A DNA stretch of 64,000 nt from Mycolicibacterium septicum DSM 44393 (GTDB taxonomy: Bacteria > Actinomycetota > Actinomycetes > Mycobacteriales > Mycobacteriaceae), in assembly GCF_000455325.1 (NCBI RefSeq), contig NZ_HG322952.1, positions 609,800-673,799 of the forward strand. The letters run 5' to 3'. A program made the translations under genes and the position numbers. Below, in pieces: positions 54,674 through 62,364 of this stretch. Numbering within the stretch: position 1 is the first letter of the stretch; every line of letters begins with the position of its first letter. The notes under the pieces are model-generated. The model was not told the origin of the DNA and did no database searches. It was given only the letters and a program-made list of their open reading frames with translations.

Positions 54674-55945
54674 GTGAACACTGCGAAAGTCGCTGCGAGC
54701 GAAGGATTCATTTCCCGCTGCGACAGATCTCTGCGGTCACCGGAGTCGCTGAGCGCGGCAACCGGCGGACTGTATGTGGTCGCAGCGATGCTCACCGGGC
54801 TGGCGGTACTGGGCAAAGCACCTCTGATCGGGGAGATCGTTCCGGCACCGGCCGGCGTCATCTACCTGTTGTGCGCTGCCAGTTGTCTGATGCCCCTGCT
54901 GTACCGGCAGTTCCTCAGGGTGTCGCGGTTCCTGGCAGTGCCGATCGTCCTGGGGGTGTGGCTGGTCGCACTCGTGGTGCAATCCCGTCTGCTGAGCCAT
55001 CTGCACAGCCAGGGGCGCGGTACCGACCAAGGTGACTGCATCACGGTGGGTGCCGGACAGCTGTTTCACGGATCGTGGCCGTACGACCGCGATCTGATGT
55101 GGAGTCACAACCCGATGAGCTGCGGTCCGGGATGGCTGGTGGCGCACGCGCCTTCGCTCGTCTTCGGGTATCCGGCGACCATGGCCGCCCTGTTCACCTG
55201 CGCCGTCGTGGCGGTACATCTCGTGCACGGCTTCGACACTGTCGCCAAATTCATTGTCCTGCTGGCGATCACGCCCGGATTCTGGTTGTCGTTCGCCAAC
55301 GGGAACGACTTCGTCACGTTCGGCGTGATGGTCGTCGCGGTATCAGCGCTCGCCACGACGAATCGGCCGGTGCAACGCTGGGTGGCTGCGGCCGGCGCTG
55401 TCGTTCTGGCCCAGTTCCGCCTGCCCTTCGTTCTCCTGCCTGCGGCGATACCGCTCGACGGTCAGCGCGCCGGCCGGCGGGGTCGATACTCGCGCCCGCT
55501 CGCGGCGATCGCGTGTGGGGTGAGTCTCGGCATGTACGGCGTCTTTCAGTGGTGGCAACCCGATCTGATGTTGAGCGACGGCCCGTTTCACGTGCTGGAG
55601 AAGTCGGTGAACCTCGTCGGATTTCCAGGTGGTCGACTCGCCGTCATCGTGGCGTTCGTGCTCCTGACCGCCATCGTCGCGGCGATCTCGCTGCGCTTCC
55701 ACGAGAACTACTCCGCTCTCGCCTACGTCACGTTGACTCTGGTCCCGCTGTCGGCGGCCAGCTTGGTCTCCACGATCCGGGCACAGCACGGCGTGATCGA
55801 TGTTCTCGGGCACTGGGAGGGCGTGTCCTGGCTGACCGCGGTCGCAGCGGTCGCCGCCGGACTCGTGGCCCGCAACAACCGCTTCAGCCGAAACGGTATT
55901 GCGCCGCAGGGTGTTCAGCGGGCAGGCGATCTCCTCGACCGGTGA
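54674..55945 (+). CDS. Polytopic membrane protein of the polysaccharide locus
   Basis: A protein of about 423 residues starting at GTG 54674, after a frame that would otherwise overlap the sugar transferase. It has about ten hydrophobic helices. An extracytoplasmic-type loop holds GTDQGDCITVGAGQLFHGSWPYD, which recalls DUF2029-like mannosyltransferases of the GT-C fold, but the acidic catalytic motif is not certain. It may be a lipid-linked glycosyltransferase or a polymerase. It overlaps the convergent monooxygenase gene end by 62 bp. Confidence 0.7.
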   Translation: MNTAKVAASEGFISRCDRSLRSPESLSAATGGLYVVAAMLTGLAVLGKAPLIGEIVPAPAGVIYLLCAASCLMPLLYRQFLRVSRFLAVPIVLGVWLVALVVQSRLLSHLHSQGRGTDQGDCITVGAGQLFHGSWPYDRDLMWSHNPMSCGPGWLVAHAPSLVFGYPATMAALFTCAVVAVHLVHGFDTVAKFIVLLAITPGFWLSFANGNDFVTFGVMVVAVSALATTNRPVQRWVAAAGAVVLAQFRLPFVLLPAAIPLDGQRAGRRGRYSRPLAAIACGVSLGMYGVFQWWQPDLMLSDGPFHVLEKSVNLVGFPGGRLAVIVAFVLLTAIVAAISLRFHENYSALAYVTLTLVPLSAASLVSTIRAQHGVIDVLGHWEGVSWLTAVAAVAAGLVARNNRFSRNGIAPQGVQRAGDLLDR

Positions 55946-57239
55946 GCCTGTTGCGGTAGGTCCCCAGGGGATAGCCCTGCTTGCAAACGCCACGGCTACG
56001 CAGCTCCGGGATGACGTGTTCGGTGAAATCCGCGTACGTTCCGGGTGTGGTTGCCGCGATGAGATTGAAACCGTCCAAATCGGTTGCATCAACCCAGGAC
56101 TGGAGTTCGTCGGCGACCGTGGCCGGTGAGCCGACGATGACTTCGGCGCCCAGTCCGATCGATGCCGTGACCGACAGGTCACGGATGGTCCACTCCGAGC
56201 CGTCTGGCTTCTCCCGGATGAAGAACTCGATCGGGAGCTCGATCTTGCCGCGCAGCTCCTCCACGGGCATGTCCCAGTCGAACTGGGTGAGGTCCAGCGC
56301 CATCACGGTGGATACGAAGAACCGGCCGCCCTCCGCATCGGCGTAACGGGAGTATTCCCGGTACTTCTCCTGGGCGAGTTCATCAGTGGCAGCGGCGACG
56401 ACGAGTACGGCGGCGAAGCACTTCACACTCCGGGGGTCGCGCCCGAACCCGGCGGCTTTCTGCCGGACATTGGCCACGTGCATGGCCACAACTTCTCGCG
56501 GGAGGCTGCCGATGAGGATCGCTTCGGCGTGCTTGGAGGCGAAGTCGCGTCCGTGTTCGGAGACGCCCGCCTGGAACAGCACGGGCGTACGTTGCGGTGA
56601 CGGCGCGCATTGGTGCAGACATTGGAGCTGGTAGTGCGGGCCTTCGTGATTGATGTCGACAATCCGTTCCGTGCGGGTATGGACGCCCGAGTCGTGGTCG
56701 CGGACCACGGCGTCGTCGGCCCAGGATCCTTCCCACAGCCGGTAACACACCTCGGCGTACTCGTCGGCGTGCTGATACCGGTCGGCGCTGCCCGCCTCGC
56801 CGGCGACCCCCTTGTCCTCGGTGAAGAAGGCCGAGCTGGTGACGATGTTCCAGCCGATCCGGCCCTTTGTGAGGTGGTCAAGGGTGGACATGCGCCGCGC
56901 GAACAGGAATGGGTGCTCATAACCGACGTTGCCGGTCACCACGAAGCCGAGATTGTCGGTCACCGCCGCCATCGCCGAGATCGCCGCAAACGGGTCACCG
57001 GCCGGTACGCCCACACCGCTGCGCAGTCCCGCTTCCCTCCCGTCCAGATTTGGTGCGGCCAGCACATCAGCGAGGAAGAGGCTGTCGATGCCGCCCCGCT
57101 CAAGGACTTTGGCGAGCTCGACCCAGTAGGAGATGTCAGTACAGTTGGCGGACTGGTCTTCTGGGTGTCGCCACAGCCCCGGTGCGTAGTTCGCGACGCC
57201 GAAGCTGCTGAATGCGTTGAACAGAATTTCCCTGGCCAT
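55884..57239 (-). CDS. NtaA/SnaA/DszA-type flavin-dependent monooxygenase
   Basis: A 451-residue LLM monooxygenase from ATG 57239 (MAREILFNAFSSFGVANYAPGLW). It shares with the NtaA/DmoA group the SLFLADVLA, GRIGWNIVTSS, and PVLFQAGVSEHGRDFASKHAE motifs; the last is the FMN-binding hallmark. These enzymes use reduced FMN from a partner reductase to oxygenate sulfur- or nitrogen-containing compounds such as dimethyl sulfide, dibenzothiophene sulfone or nitrilotriacetate. No reductase gene is nearby. The C-terminal 20 residues overlap the convergent membrane-protein gene. Confidence 0.9.
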   Translation of the reverse strand: MAREILFNAFSSFGVANYAPGLWRHPEDQSANCTDISYWVELAKVLERGGIDSLFLADVLAAPNLDGREAGLRSGVGVPAGDPFAAISAMAAVTDNLGFVVTGNVGYEHPFLFARRMSTLDHLTKGRIGWNIVTSSAFFTEDKGVAGEAGSADRYQHADEYAEVCYRLWEGSWADDAVVRDHDSGVHTRTERIVDINHEGPHYQLQCLHQCAPSPQRTPVLFQAGVSEHGRDFASKHAEAILIGSLPREVVAMHVANVRQKAAGFGRDPRSVKCFAAVLVVAAATDELAQEKYREYSRYADAEGGRFFVSTVMALDLTQFDWDMPVEELRGKIELPIEFFIREKPDGSEWTIRDLSVTASIGLGAEVIVGSPATVADELQSWVDATDLDGFNLIAATTPGTYADFTEHVIPELRSRGVCKQGYPLGTYRNRLTGRGDRLPAEHPAAQYRFG

Positions 57240-57525
57240 CCGACCATCCCCTATGTGTCGTCTTCGCTGCCTCCTCCGCGGGCAGCGCTCGGTACCACAC
57301 ATCGCAATTTAGGTCAGGAGCAACAAGATTGGGGATCCTCCTCGTGGAGATCCAGGGAGCTACGTGTTCAAACCGCCGCTTCCCGGCAGGTCACAGGCGT
57401 TACCGAGAGTCGAAAACACAGCCGGAACCGGCGGCGGATTCCCCCTTTGTCGCAATACTTTACGGTCCGCTGGGCACTGACGTACATCACTTCGTGAGCC
57501 ATTCCGTCGCTACACTCCCCTCGGT

Positions 57526-58398
57526 ATGGTGACCCTCAAGAACAAATTGAATTTGGGAGTGTCTCGGGACTGGGGAATCCGGAAGCGGATCGAGCAAATC
57601 CCCGTTCGCGTTCAGCGGTTCACGTTCCCGTACATGACCAAAAAGCTCAAAGACGATGATCTGGTGTTCATCAACTATGGCTACGAAGAAGATCCGCCCC
57701 TGAATCTGCACCTCTCGGAGGCAGATGAAGCCAACCGGTATTTCATCAATCTCTACCACATCACGGCTGGTCAGACCGATATCAGCGGTCAGCGGGTGTT
57801 GGAAGTCGGTTGCGGCCACGGCGGCGGAGCCTCGTACCTCACGCGCACCTTCAACCCTGCCTCATACACCGGGCTGGACCTGAATTCTGTCGGCATCGAC
57901 TACTGCCGGAAAAGGCATGATGTGCAGGGCCTGGACTTCACCGCGGGCGACGCCGAGGATCTCCCCTTCGCCGACCGGTCATTCGACGTACTGATCAACG
58001 TTGAATCCGGTTGTCTTTACCCCCGATTCCCCCGCTTTCTCACCGAGGTGAATCGGGTTCTGCGTCCGGGTGGGCATTTCCTCTATGCCGACCATCGGCC
58101 TTCTCACCGGATCGGCACCTGGGATGAAGATTTGGCGAATGCGCCGCTGCAGCTGGTTTCCCAGCGGGTGATCAGCGCCGAGGTCGCCCGTGGCATCGAG
58201 ATGAACATGGACTGGGCACGCTACGCCGCCGAGCGCACCGCACCGCGATTCCTGCGACAGATCGTTCTCCGTGGTCACACGGAGGTGGCAACACGACTTC
58301 AGCGGGGAACCTCGGAAATCGGAGTGGCGGGTTCATCAGATCAGCACACCGGATCCTGGGATCAGTTCCGGGTGTACCACTTCACCACCTCTGAGTAG
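57526..58398 (+). CDS. SAM-dependent methyltransferase (phthiotriol/glycolipid O-methyltransferase-like)
   Basis: A 290-residue class I methyltransferase. The SAM motif is VLEVGCGHGGGASYLTRT, followed by YTGLDLNSVGIDYCRKRH and GDAEDLPFADRSFDV. Its order and wording match the M. tuberculosis Rv2952-type phthiotriol dimycocerosate O-methyltransferase and related glycopeptidolipid methyltransferases as I recall them. It probably methylates a hydroxyl on a lipid or glycan. No PDIM or GPL genes are present, so the acceptor is unknown; the polysaccharide locus nearby is a possibility. Confidence 0.88.
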   Translation: MVTLKNKLNLGVSRDWGIRKRIEQIPVRVQRFTFPYMTKKLKDDDLVFINYGYEEDPPLNLHLSEADEANRYFINLYHITAGQTDISGQRVLEVGCGHGGGASYLTRTFNPASYTGLDLNSVGIDYCRKRHDVQGLDFTAGDAEDLPFADRSFDVLINVESGCLYPRFPRFLTEVNRVLRPGGHFLYADHRPSHRIGTWDEDLANAPLQLVSQRVISAEVARGIEMNMDWARYAAERTAPRFLRQIVLRGHTEVATRLQRGTSEIGVAGSSDQHTGSWDQFRVYHFTTSE

Positions 58399-58439
58399 CG
58401 ACGCGGGCGGACCTGGTGCCAATCGCCCTGTGGTAAAGG

Positions 58440-59390
58440 CTATCTCGGGCTGATTGATCTGTGGTCGCCGCCGGGACCGTGGTCGTGGCTGGGCACGATG
58501 GCGACGCGGTGTCGAACCACGTGCAGGCGGTGCAGCGTCTCCCAGGCCGTGTCCCGTTCGGCGTCGGCGAGCATGCCGGGGTAGGACGCCTTCTGCCGCA
58601 GATGATCGATCTGGATGCGGCTCCACACTGCGTCGCCCGCGAGCAGTGTTGGGCCAGAGGTTGTTTGGGCAAGGATCCCGATACTGGCGGGGGTGTGTCC
58701 GGGTAGGTCGACCAGGATCACGGATCGGTCGCCGAACAGGTCGAGGCTGCGCGTGAAGGTCAGGATGGGCGGGCCGTCCAGGTCGTAGAACGTCACCGGC
58801 CTGTCGCGCAGCGCGGGACGCACGCCGCCTTGCGGAGCGAGTCGCCCGCTCATCATCCAAATATGTTCGGGGCGATGAAGATGAACGAGTAGCCCGGGAA
58901 GGTCGAGCAGTCCGGCGACGTGGTCCCAGTGCAAATGCGTGGGCAGGGCGAAGTCGATGCTGGTGTCGTCAATGCCGGCGAGCGCGAGGGCTTGGCGAAT
59001 GTCGATGACGTCACGGCGCGGCTTCACCGCCACCCGGAGGATCCACGGCAATTCGGCCACCGCGCGATCGACGACGTCGACGCAGACGCCTGGATCGACA
59101 AGGAAGGTCGCCTTGGGGTGGCGGACGACGAATGCGTTGATCAGGTTGGGGGCCCGGCCCGGTCGCCACACTCCTTCGGCGATCGCCGGGGTCGGAACCA
59201 GCCGTTCGCGCTGCGGCAGCGTGATGACCTCGACAGTCGCGCCGGCGGTGGGTAGCCCGTGATCGGTCAGGGACGCCAGCAATGGCTTGTCCGGGCGGCG
59301 CGGACGGACGACACCGAGCGGCAAGCCGGTGAATGCCCGGCAACAGGTCAGCAAGCTCGGTCGGACGACGCCGTCGGCATCGGTCATCAA
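58440..59390 (-). CDS. MBL-fold metallo-hydrolase
   Basis: A 316-residue metallo-beta-lactamase-fold protein. The zinc motif HLHWDH is at 152-157 (H152, H154, D156, H157), with later ligand-type residues in LVDLPGHTPAS, LLAGDAVW and a C-terminal PSHDH. Relatives include AHL lactonases and other ester or lactone hydrolases; the substrate is unknown. It is divergent from an XRE-cupin regulator with 142 bp between starts, which probably controls it. Confidence 0.9.
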   Translation of the reverse strand: MMTDADGVVRPSLLTCCRAFTGLPLGVVRPRRPDKPLLASLTDHGLPTAGATVEVITLPQRERLVPTPAIAEGVWRPGRAPNLINAFVVRHPKATFLVDPGVCVDVVDRAVAELPWILRVAVKPRRDVIDIRQALALAGIDDTSIDFALPTHLHWDHVAGLLDLPGLLVHLHRPEHIWMMSGRLAPQGGVRPALRDRPVTFYDLDGPPILTFTRSLDLFGDRSVILVDLPGHTPASIGILAQTTSGPTLLAGDAVWSRIQIDHLRQKASYPGMLADAERDTAWETLHRLHVVRHRVAIVPSHDHGPGGDHRSISPR

Positions 59391-59492
59391 GCCCCCCTGA
59401 CGATTTCACAACGGCTACGAGCGAGACTCGCTCGGTGCAGTCAGTCGACGATTGCATGCCAGGTACGACATTGCAACCACACAGGCAAGAAA

Positions 59493-59509
59493 ATTGCCCA
59501 TGTGGCAAT
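59493..59509. promoter_or_regulatory. Inverted repeat between the MBL and XRE-cupin genes
   Basis: ATTGCC-CATGT-GGCAAT is a perfect 6-bp-arm repeat ending 23 bp before the regulator start. ATTGCAACC and AGGCAAG nearby look like partial copies. It is a probable operator for the XRE-cupin regulator. Confidence 0.55.
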
Positions 59510-59532
59510 GAACAGGGCGGTAGGGTTGCGAC

Positions 59533-60084
59533 GTGGCAGTGCCCGAACCCCATGACGACAGCTGGATCGGCAGGCGCGTCGGTGAGTACCGCAGAGACCG
59601 CAATTGGACCCTCGCCGCCCTCGCCGAGAAGGTCGGACTGTCGACCACTCAGCTCTCCCGCATCGAGTCAGGCACCCGTCAACCCTCGGTCGGCACCCTC
59701 ATCCAGATCGCTCACGCTTTCGGCGTCTCCCTCAGCCGACTCGTCGACGAGCAGTACACCGCGCCCTACCACCTCAGCCGGGCAGCCGATCGGGCCGCAC
59801 GCCCGGGAGCGAAGGGACTCACCCTGCTCAGCGGCGACTTCCCGGGACTGCAGGCCGTTCACCTGACCGTGCCCACCACAGCGGAGGCGCCGGACGCCCA
59901 CCACAGCGGCGAGGAATGGGTTTACGTGCTCGCCGGCACCGTCGATATCCGCATCGGCACCGACACCATCACCCTTGCGCCTGGAGACGCCGTCCACTTC
60001 CCGTCCCACACCACCCACCGCGTCCACAATCCCGGCGATGCCCCCGCGGAGATCCTCCTCGTCGCCACCCCCATCACCGGCTGA
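59533..60084 (+). CDS. XRE-family regulator with cupin sensor domain
   Basis: A 183-residue repressor-type protein. Residues about 15-70 are the helix-turn-helix (VGEYRRDRNWTLAALAEKVG, then STTQLSRIESGTRQPSVGTL). Residues about 105-180 are a cupin barrel (HHSGEEWVYVLAGTVDIRIG, LAPGDAVHFPSHTTHRVHNPG). Cupin domains of this type bind a small carboxylate or amine. The divergent MBL hydrolase is the likely target. The start is GTG 59533 without a strong ribosome binding site. Confidence 0.92.
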   Translation: MAVPEPHDDSWIGRRVGEYRRDRNWTLAALAEKVGLSTTQLSRIESGTRQPSVGTLIQIAHAFGVSLSRLVDEQYTAPYHLSRAADRAARPGAKGLTLLSGDFPGLQAVHLTVPTTAEAPDAHHSGEEWVYVLAGTVDIRIGTDTITLAPGDAVHFPSHTTHRVHNPGDAPAEILLVATPITG

Positions 60085-60180
60085 CCGGTTTCGCGGGTGC
60101 CCCATGCCACCGATCGGCCCCCGACCGACTAGCATGAGTCGTCCCTAAGGGTTCTCAACGTTGTTTCGATGAGTCCCGCG

Positions 60181-60253
60181 GCCCCCGTAGCTCAGGGGAT
60201 AGAGCACGGCTCTCCTAAAGCCGGTGTCGCAGGTTCGAATCCTGCCGGGGGCA
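60181..60253 (+). tRNA. tRNA-Arg (anticodon CCT)
   Basis: A complete cloverleaf of 73 nt. The acceptor stem GCCCCCG pairs with CGGGGGC, the anticodon stem CGGCT pairs with AGCCG around loop CTCCTAA (anticodon CCT, reading AGG), and the T-arm is GCAGG-TTCGAAT-CCTGC. The discriminator base is A and CCA is not encoded. Rare-codon tRNA-Arg genes of this kind are common integration sites, but no direct repeat of its 3' end was found downstream. Confidence 0.96.
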
Positions 60254-60356
60254 CCCAGCCTTTTGCGTGACCTCGGATGAGGCCTCGCGAGTCCCCTATC
60301 TTTGTCGGCAGGCGCCAGTACCGTCAGCGGCAGATCGACATTCAGGGGGATGACAG

Positions 60357-61298
60357 GTGAACCGCACGGTGCAGTACTGGCGGCTTTTGCAGCCGGACGG
60401 TGCTCCACTACCTGGCGAGTTTCCGGCCGAGCAGGTGGTTCGCCGGCTCAGCCGAGCCGAGGCCGACGGTCTCAACCGCTACCGCCGCTGCCATGACGGG
60501 ATGCTGCTGATCGCGCACGGCACCGATGACGACCGGATGCTGATCCTCGACAAGGTGCGGCGGGAAAACCTGCCCAGCATCGGCAGCGCCGCAGGCGCCC
60601 GGCGGGCGATCGGGCTGACTCCCGACGAAGGTCTGCTGGAACCGACATATTGCCTGTTCGGTGAGCGCAACATCATTGCCATGCTGACAAGCGGTGACGG
60701 CCCCCGAGCCCGGCGGCTGGTCGACTATCTCCAGCACAAGCTCGACATCGAGGTCGGTATCGAACCGGTACTCACCCAGAACCTCGACCAGGCGCTCGAC
60801 GAGATGAACGTGTCCAGGGTCGACGTCGCGATCCCGGCCAATCGCATCAACCGGGACCTCGTCGGCGGTGACTGGGTTCAAGCACTCGACGGTGCCCGCG
60901 CGCTGGCCCAGGACGGCGTCGTCCGCATCGGGATCTCGGTGGGTCGGCGCGGCACCGGAACGCAGAAGGATGCGATCCGCCGGCGGATCCGTGAACTGAT
61001 CGACAACCTGCGGGGTTCCGGCGCGCTTTCGGAGTTCGAGAGTGCGCGCGTCGTCGGTTCCATCAGCGGTACCCAACAGTCGGTCGACCTGCTCGAAGAT
61101 CGATTCGTCGAGCGGACGGAGGTCGATGCCGACCGGTTGAACGATCCGGTGCGTTCCACCGCGTATGCGCGGGAGCTGTTGCGGCAGTCGCTGACTCGCA
61201 ACAGGGAGTATCTCTTGTCGGCCGTGGCGGAGGTTCCCGCCGAACCCGTGCCGTACGCCGACACGTTGATCGAAATGCCCGACGATGAACTCGAATAA
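60357..61298 (+). CDS. Unrecognised cytosolic protein, first gene of a two-gene cassette
   Basis: A 313-residue protein starting at GTG 60357 behind AGGGGGA. It has no signal peptide or membrane helix. Features include LILDKVRRENLPSI, GLLEPTYCLFGERNIIAM, GDGPRARRLVDYLQHKLDIE and a basic helix QKDAIRRRIRELIDNLRG, suggesting an alpha/beta N-terminal part and a helical C-terminal part. I do not recognise the family. Its end overlaps the next gene, a small membrane protein, by 14 bp, so the two are translated together. It lies 103 bp past tRNA-Arg. A sensor role in a defence or stress system is a guess from this layout. Confidence 0.75.
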   Translation: MNRTVQYWRLLQPDGAPLPGEFPAEQVVRRLSRAEADGLNRYRRCHDGMLLIAHGTDDDRMLILDKVRRENLPSIGSAAGARRAIGLTPDEGLLEPTYCLFGERNIIAMLTSGDGPRARRLVDYLQHKLDIEVGIEPVLTQNLDQALDEMNVSRVDVAIPANRINRDLVGGDWVQALDGARALAQDGVVRIGISVGRRGTGTQKDAIRRRIRELIDNLRGSGALSEFESARVVGSISGTQQSVDLLEDRFVERTEVDADRLNDPVRSTAYARELLRQSLTRNREYLLSAVAEVPAEPVPYADTLIEMPDDELE

Positions 61299-61809
61299 GC
61301 GTCCGGTCGTGCAGTTCAGCCTTCGGGAAAGGCTGCAGCACAACTGGGTTCGCCATCAATGGGCGGACTGGTTGTTCGCCCTGCTCGTCGTCGGCGGGTG
61401 GCTGGCACTGGGCAGGGCCGGTTGGCTGGCCTGGGCCCTGACCGAGGTTCCCCACGACGCCCGCCGCACCGCCTACCAGATCCTGGCGACGGTCGCGGCC
61501 ACGATGGGCGGGTTCACCCTGACCAGCATCTCCATCCTGGTCAATCTGCTTCGGGCCCCGATGACCACCGTGGACAAGCTCTTACCCTCCGACGACAAGC
61601 GCCGGGTGGGCACCGCATTCGTCTCTGCGCTGCCGATCCTGTTCGCATTGTTCGTGGCGGCGATTGTCGGCCTCACGACCGACGCCAATCTGGATTCCGG
61701 TTACTGGTGGCTACAGGCGATTATCGTCGCGGCAGCCGTCGCCGCCGTCGCGTCGCTCGCACGGGTCGTGTGGATCCTGCGGCGCCTGCTCACCTTGTCC
61801 ACCGACTGA
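61285..61809 (+). CDS. Four-helix membrane protein, second gene of the cassette
   Basis: A 174-residue protein with helices at about 27-50, 64-90, 110-130 and 140-165, and short basic ends. The loop VDKLLPSDDKRRVG joins helices 2 and 3. The ATG at 61285 lies inside the upstream gene, so the pair should be made in fixed ratio. No family is recognised. The combination of a soluble partner with a small membrane protein is seen in several bacterial defence systems, for example Kiwa, but no motif of those is present. Confidence 0.75.
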   Translation: MNSNKRPVVQFSLRERLQHNWVRHQWADWLFALLVVGGWLALGRAGWLAWALTEVPHDARRTAYQILATVAATMGGFTLTSISILVNLLRAPMTTVDKLLPSDDKRRVGTAFVSALPILFALFVAAIVGLTTDANLDSGYWWLQAIIVAAAVAAVASLARVVWILRRLLTLSTD

Positions 61810-61821
61810 CCTGCTGGGCGC

Positions 61822-62259
61822 TCAGTTTCCGACGAGGGAACGACCACTGGCCTGCCAGGCTTTCATCCCACCCTTGAGCTCGACCACATCGGTGTAGCCC
61901 AACGTCCTCAACGTCTCGGCGGCGGTCGCGCTCATGGGTCCGGTTCGGCAGTAGATCGCGATGGTGGCATCGCGATCACCGGGCAACCGGTCCGATTGCT
62001 CGGCGACCCGATCGAACGGAATCGACAGGTCGGTACCGGGAATGTCGCCCTGGTAGGGCACGTGGACATTGACCACCACGGTGCCGGATCTTCCGATGGC
62101 GGTGGCGAATTCGTCAGCGCCGACCAGACGATGGTGAGCAACGGTCACCGTGCCGGATTCGACGGTGGCGGCTGACGGCGGGCCTGTCGATATGCCGCAC
62201 GAGGCCAGAGACATCGAGGCGACGACGGTCAACGCCCCTACGCACATCTGTTTGAGCAT
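61822..62259 (-). CDS. Rhodanese-domain lipoprotein
   Basis: From ATG 62259 the protein has 145 residues; ATG 62271 is an alternative that would lie in the operator. The signal ends in the lipobox LAS-C (Cys21), giving an exported lipidated protein. The rhodanese domain spans about 45-143, with the active-site loop C104-R-T-G-P-M in IYCRTGPMS. It should carry a sulfane sulfur as a cysteine persulfide. A CsoR/CstR-like box sits directly upstream, and a DUF1326 gene is divergent. A role in extracytoplasmic sulfur or copper handling is likely. Confidence 0.88.
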   Translation of the reverse strand: MLKQMCVGALTVVASMSLASCGISTGPPSAATVESGTVTVAHHRLVGADEFATAIGRSGTVVVNVHVPYQGDIPGTDLSIPFDRVAEQSDRLPGDRDATIAIYCRTGPMSATAAETLRTLGYTDVVELKGGMKAWQASGRSLVGN

Positions 62260-62270
62260 GGCGCCAATCA

Positions 62271-62285
62271 TACCCCCAGGGGGTA
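62271..62285. promoter_or_regulatory. CsoR/CstR-like operator 1
   Basis: TACCCCC-A-GGGGGTA has 7-bp arms around one base and lies 12 bp before the rhodanese-lipoprotein start. C-run/G-run palindromes of this type are bound by CsoR-family repressors that sense Cu(I) or persulfide. Confidence 0.65.
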
Positions 62286-62327
62286 CTTGCGAACTGAAGT
62301 TCACCGGTGTTACGGTCGCCTGGTCAC

Positions 62328-62344
62328 ATACCCCCTGGGGGTAT
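62328..62344. promoter_or_regulatory. CsoR/CstR-like operator 2
   Basis: ATACCCCC-T-GGGGGTAT is an 8-bp-arm palindrome, 21 bp before the DUF1326 start. It is the stronger of the two boxes. AAGGAG at 62351-62356 is the ribosome binding site of the DUF1326 gene. Confidence 0.7.
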
Positions 62345-62364
62345 CAACAGAAGGAGCGGGATCG

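Noticed and set aside
60357..61809. Kiwa defence system (KwaA/KwaB)
   Set aside because: Only the general layout fits; no DUF4868 or KwaA motif is visible and the gene order differs.
60234..61900. Attachment site at the 3' end of tRNA-Arg
   Set aside because: No direct repeat of the tRNA end was found downstream and no integrase gene is present, so a mobile element is not supported.
62290..62303. LexA (SOS) box CGAAC-N4-GTTCA between the CsoR-like boxes
   Set aside because: Outer bases deviate from the mycobacterial consensus and no DNA-repair gene is adjacent.
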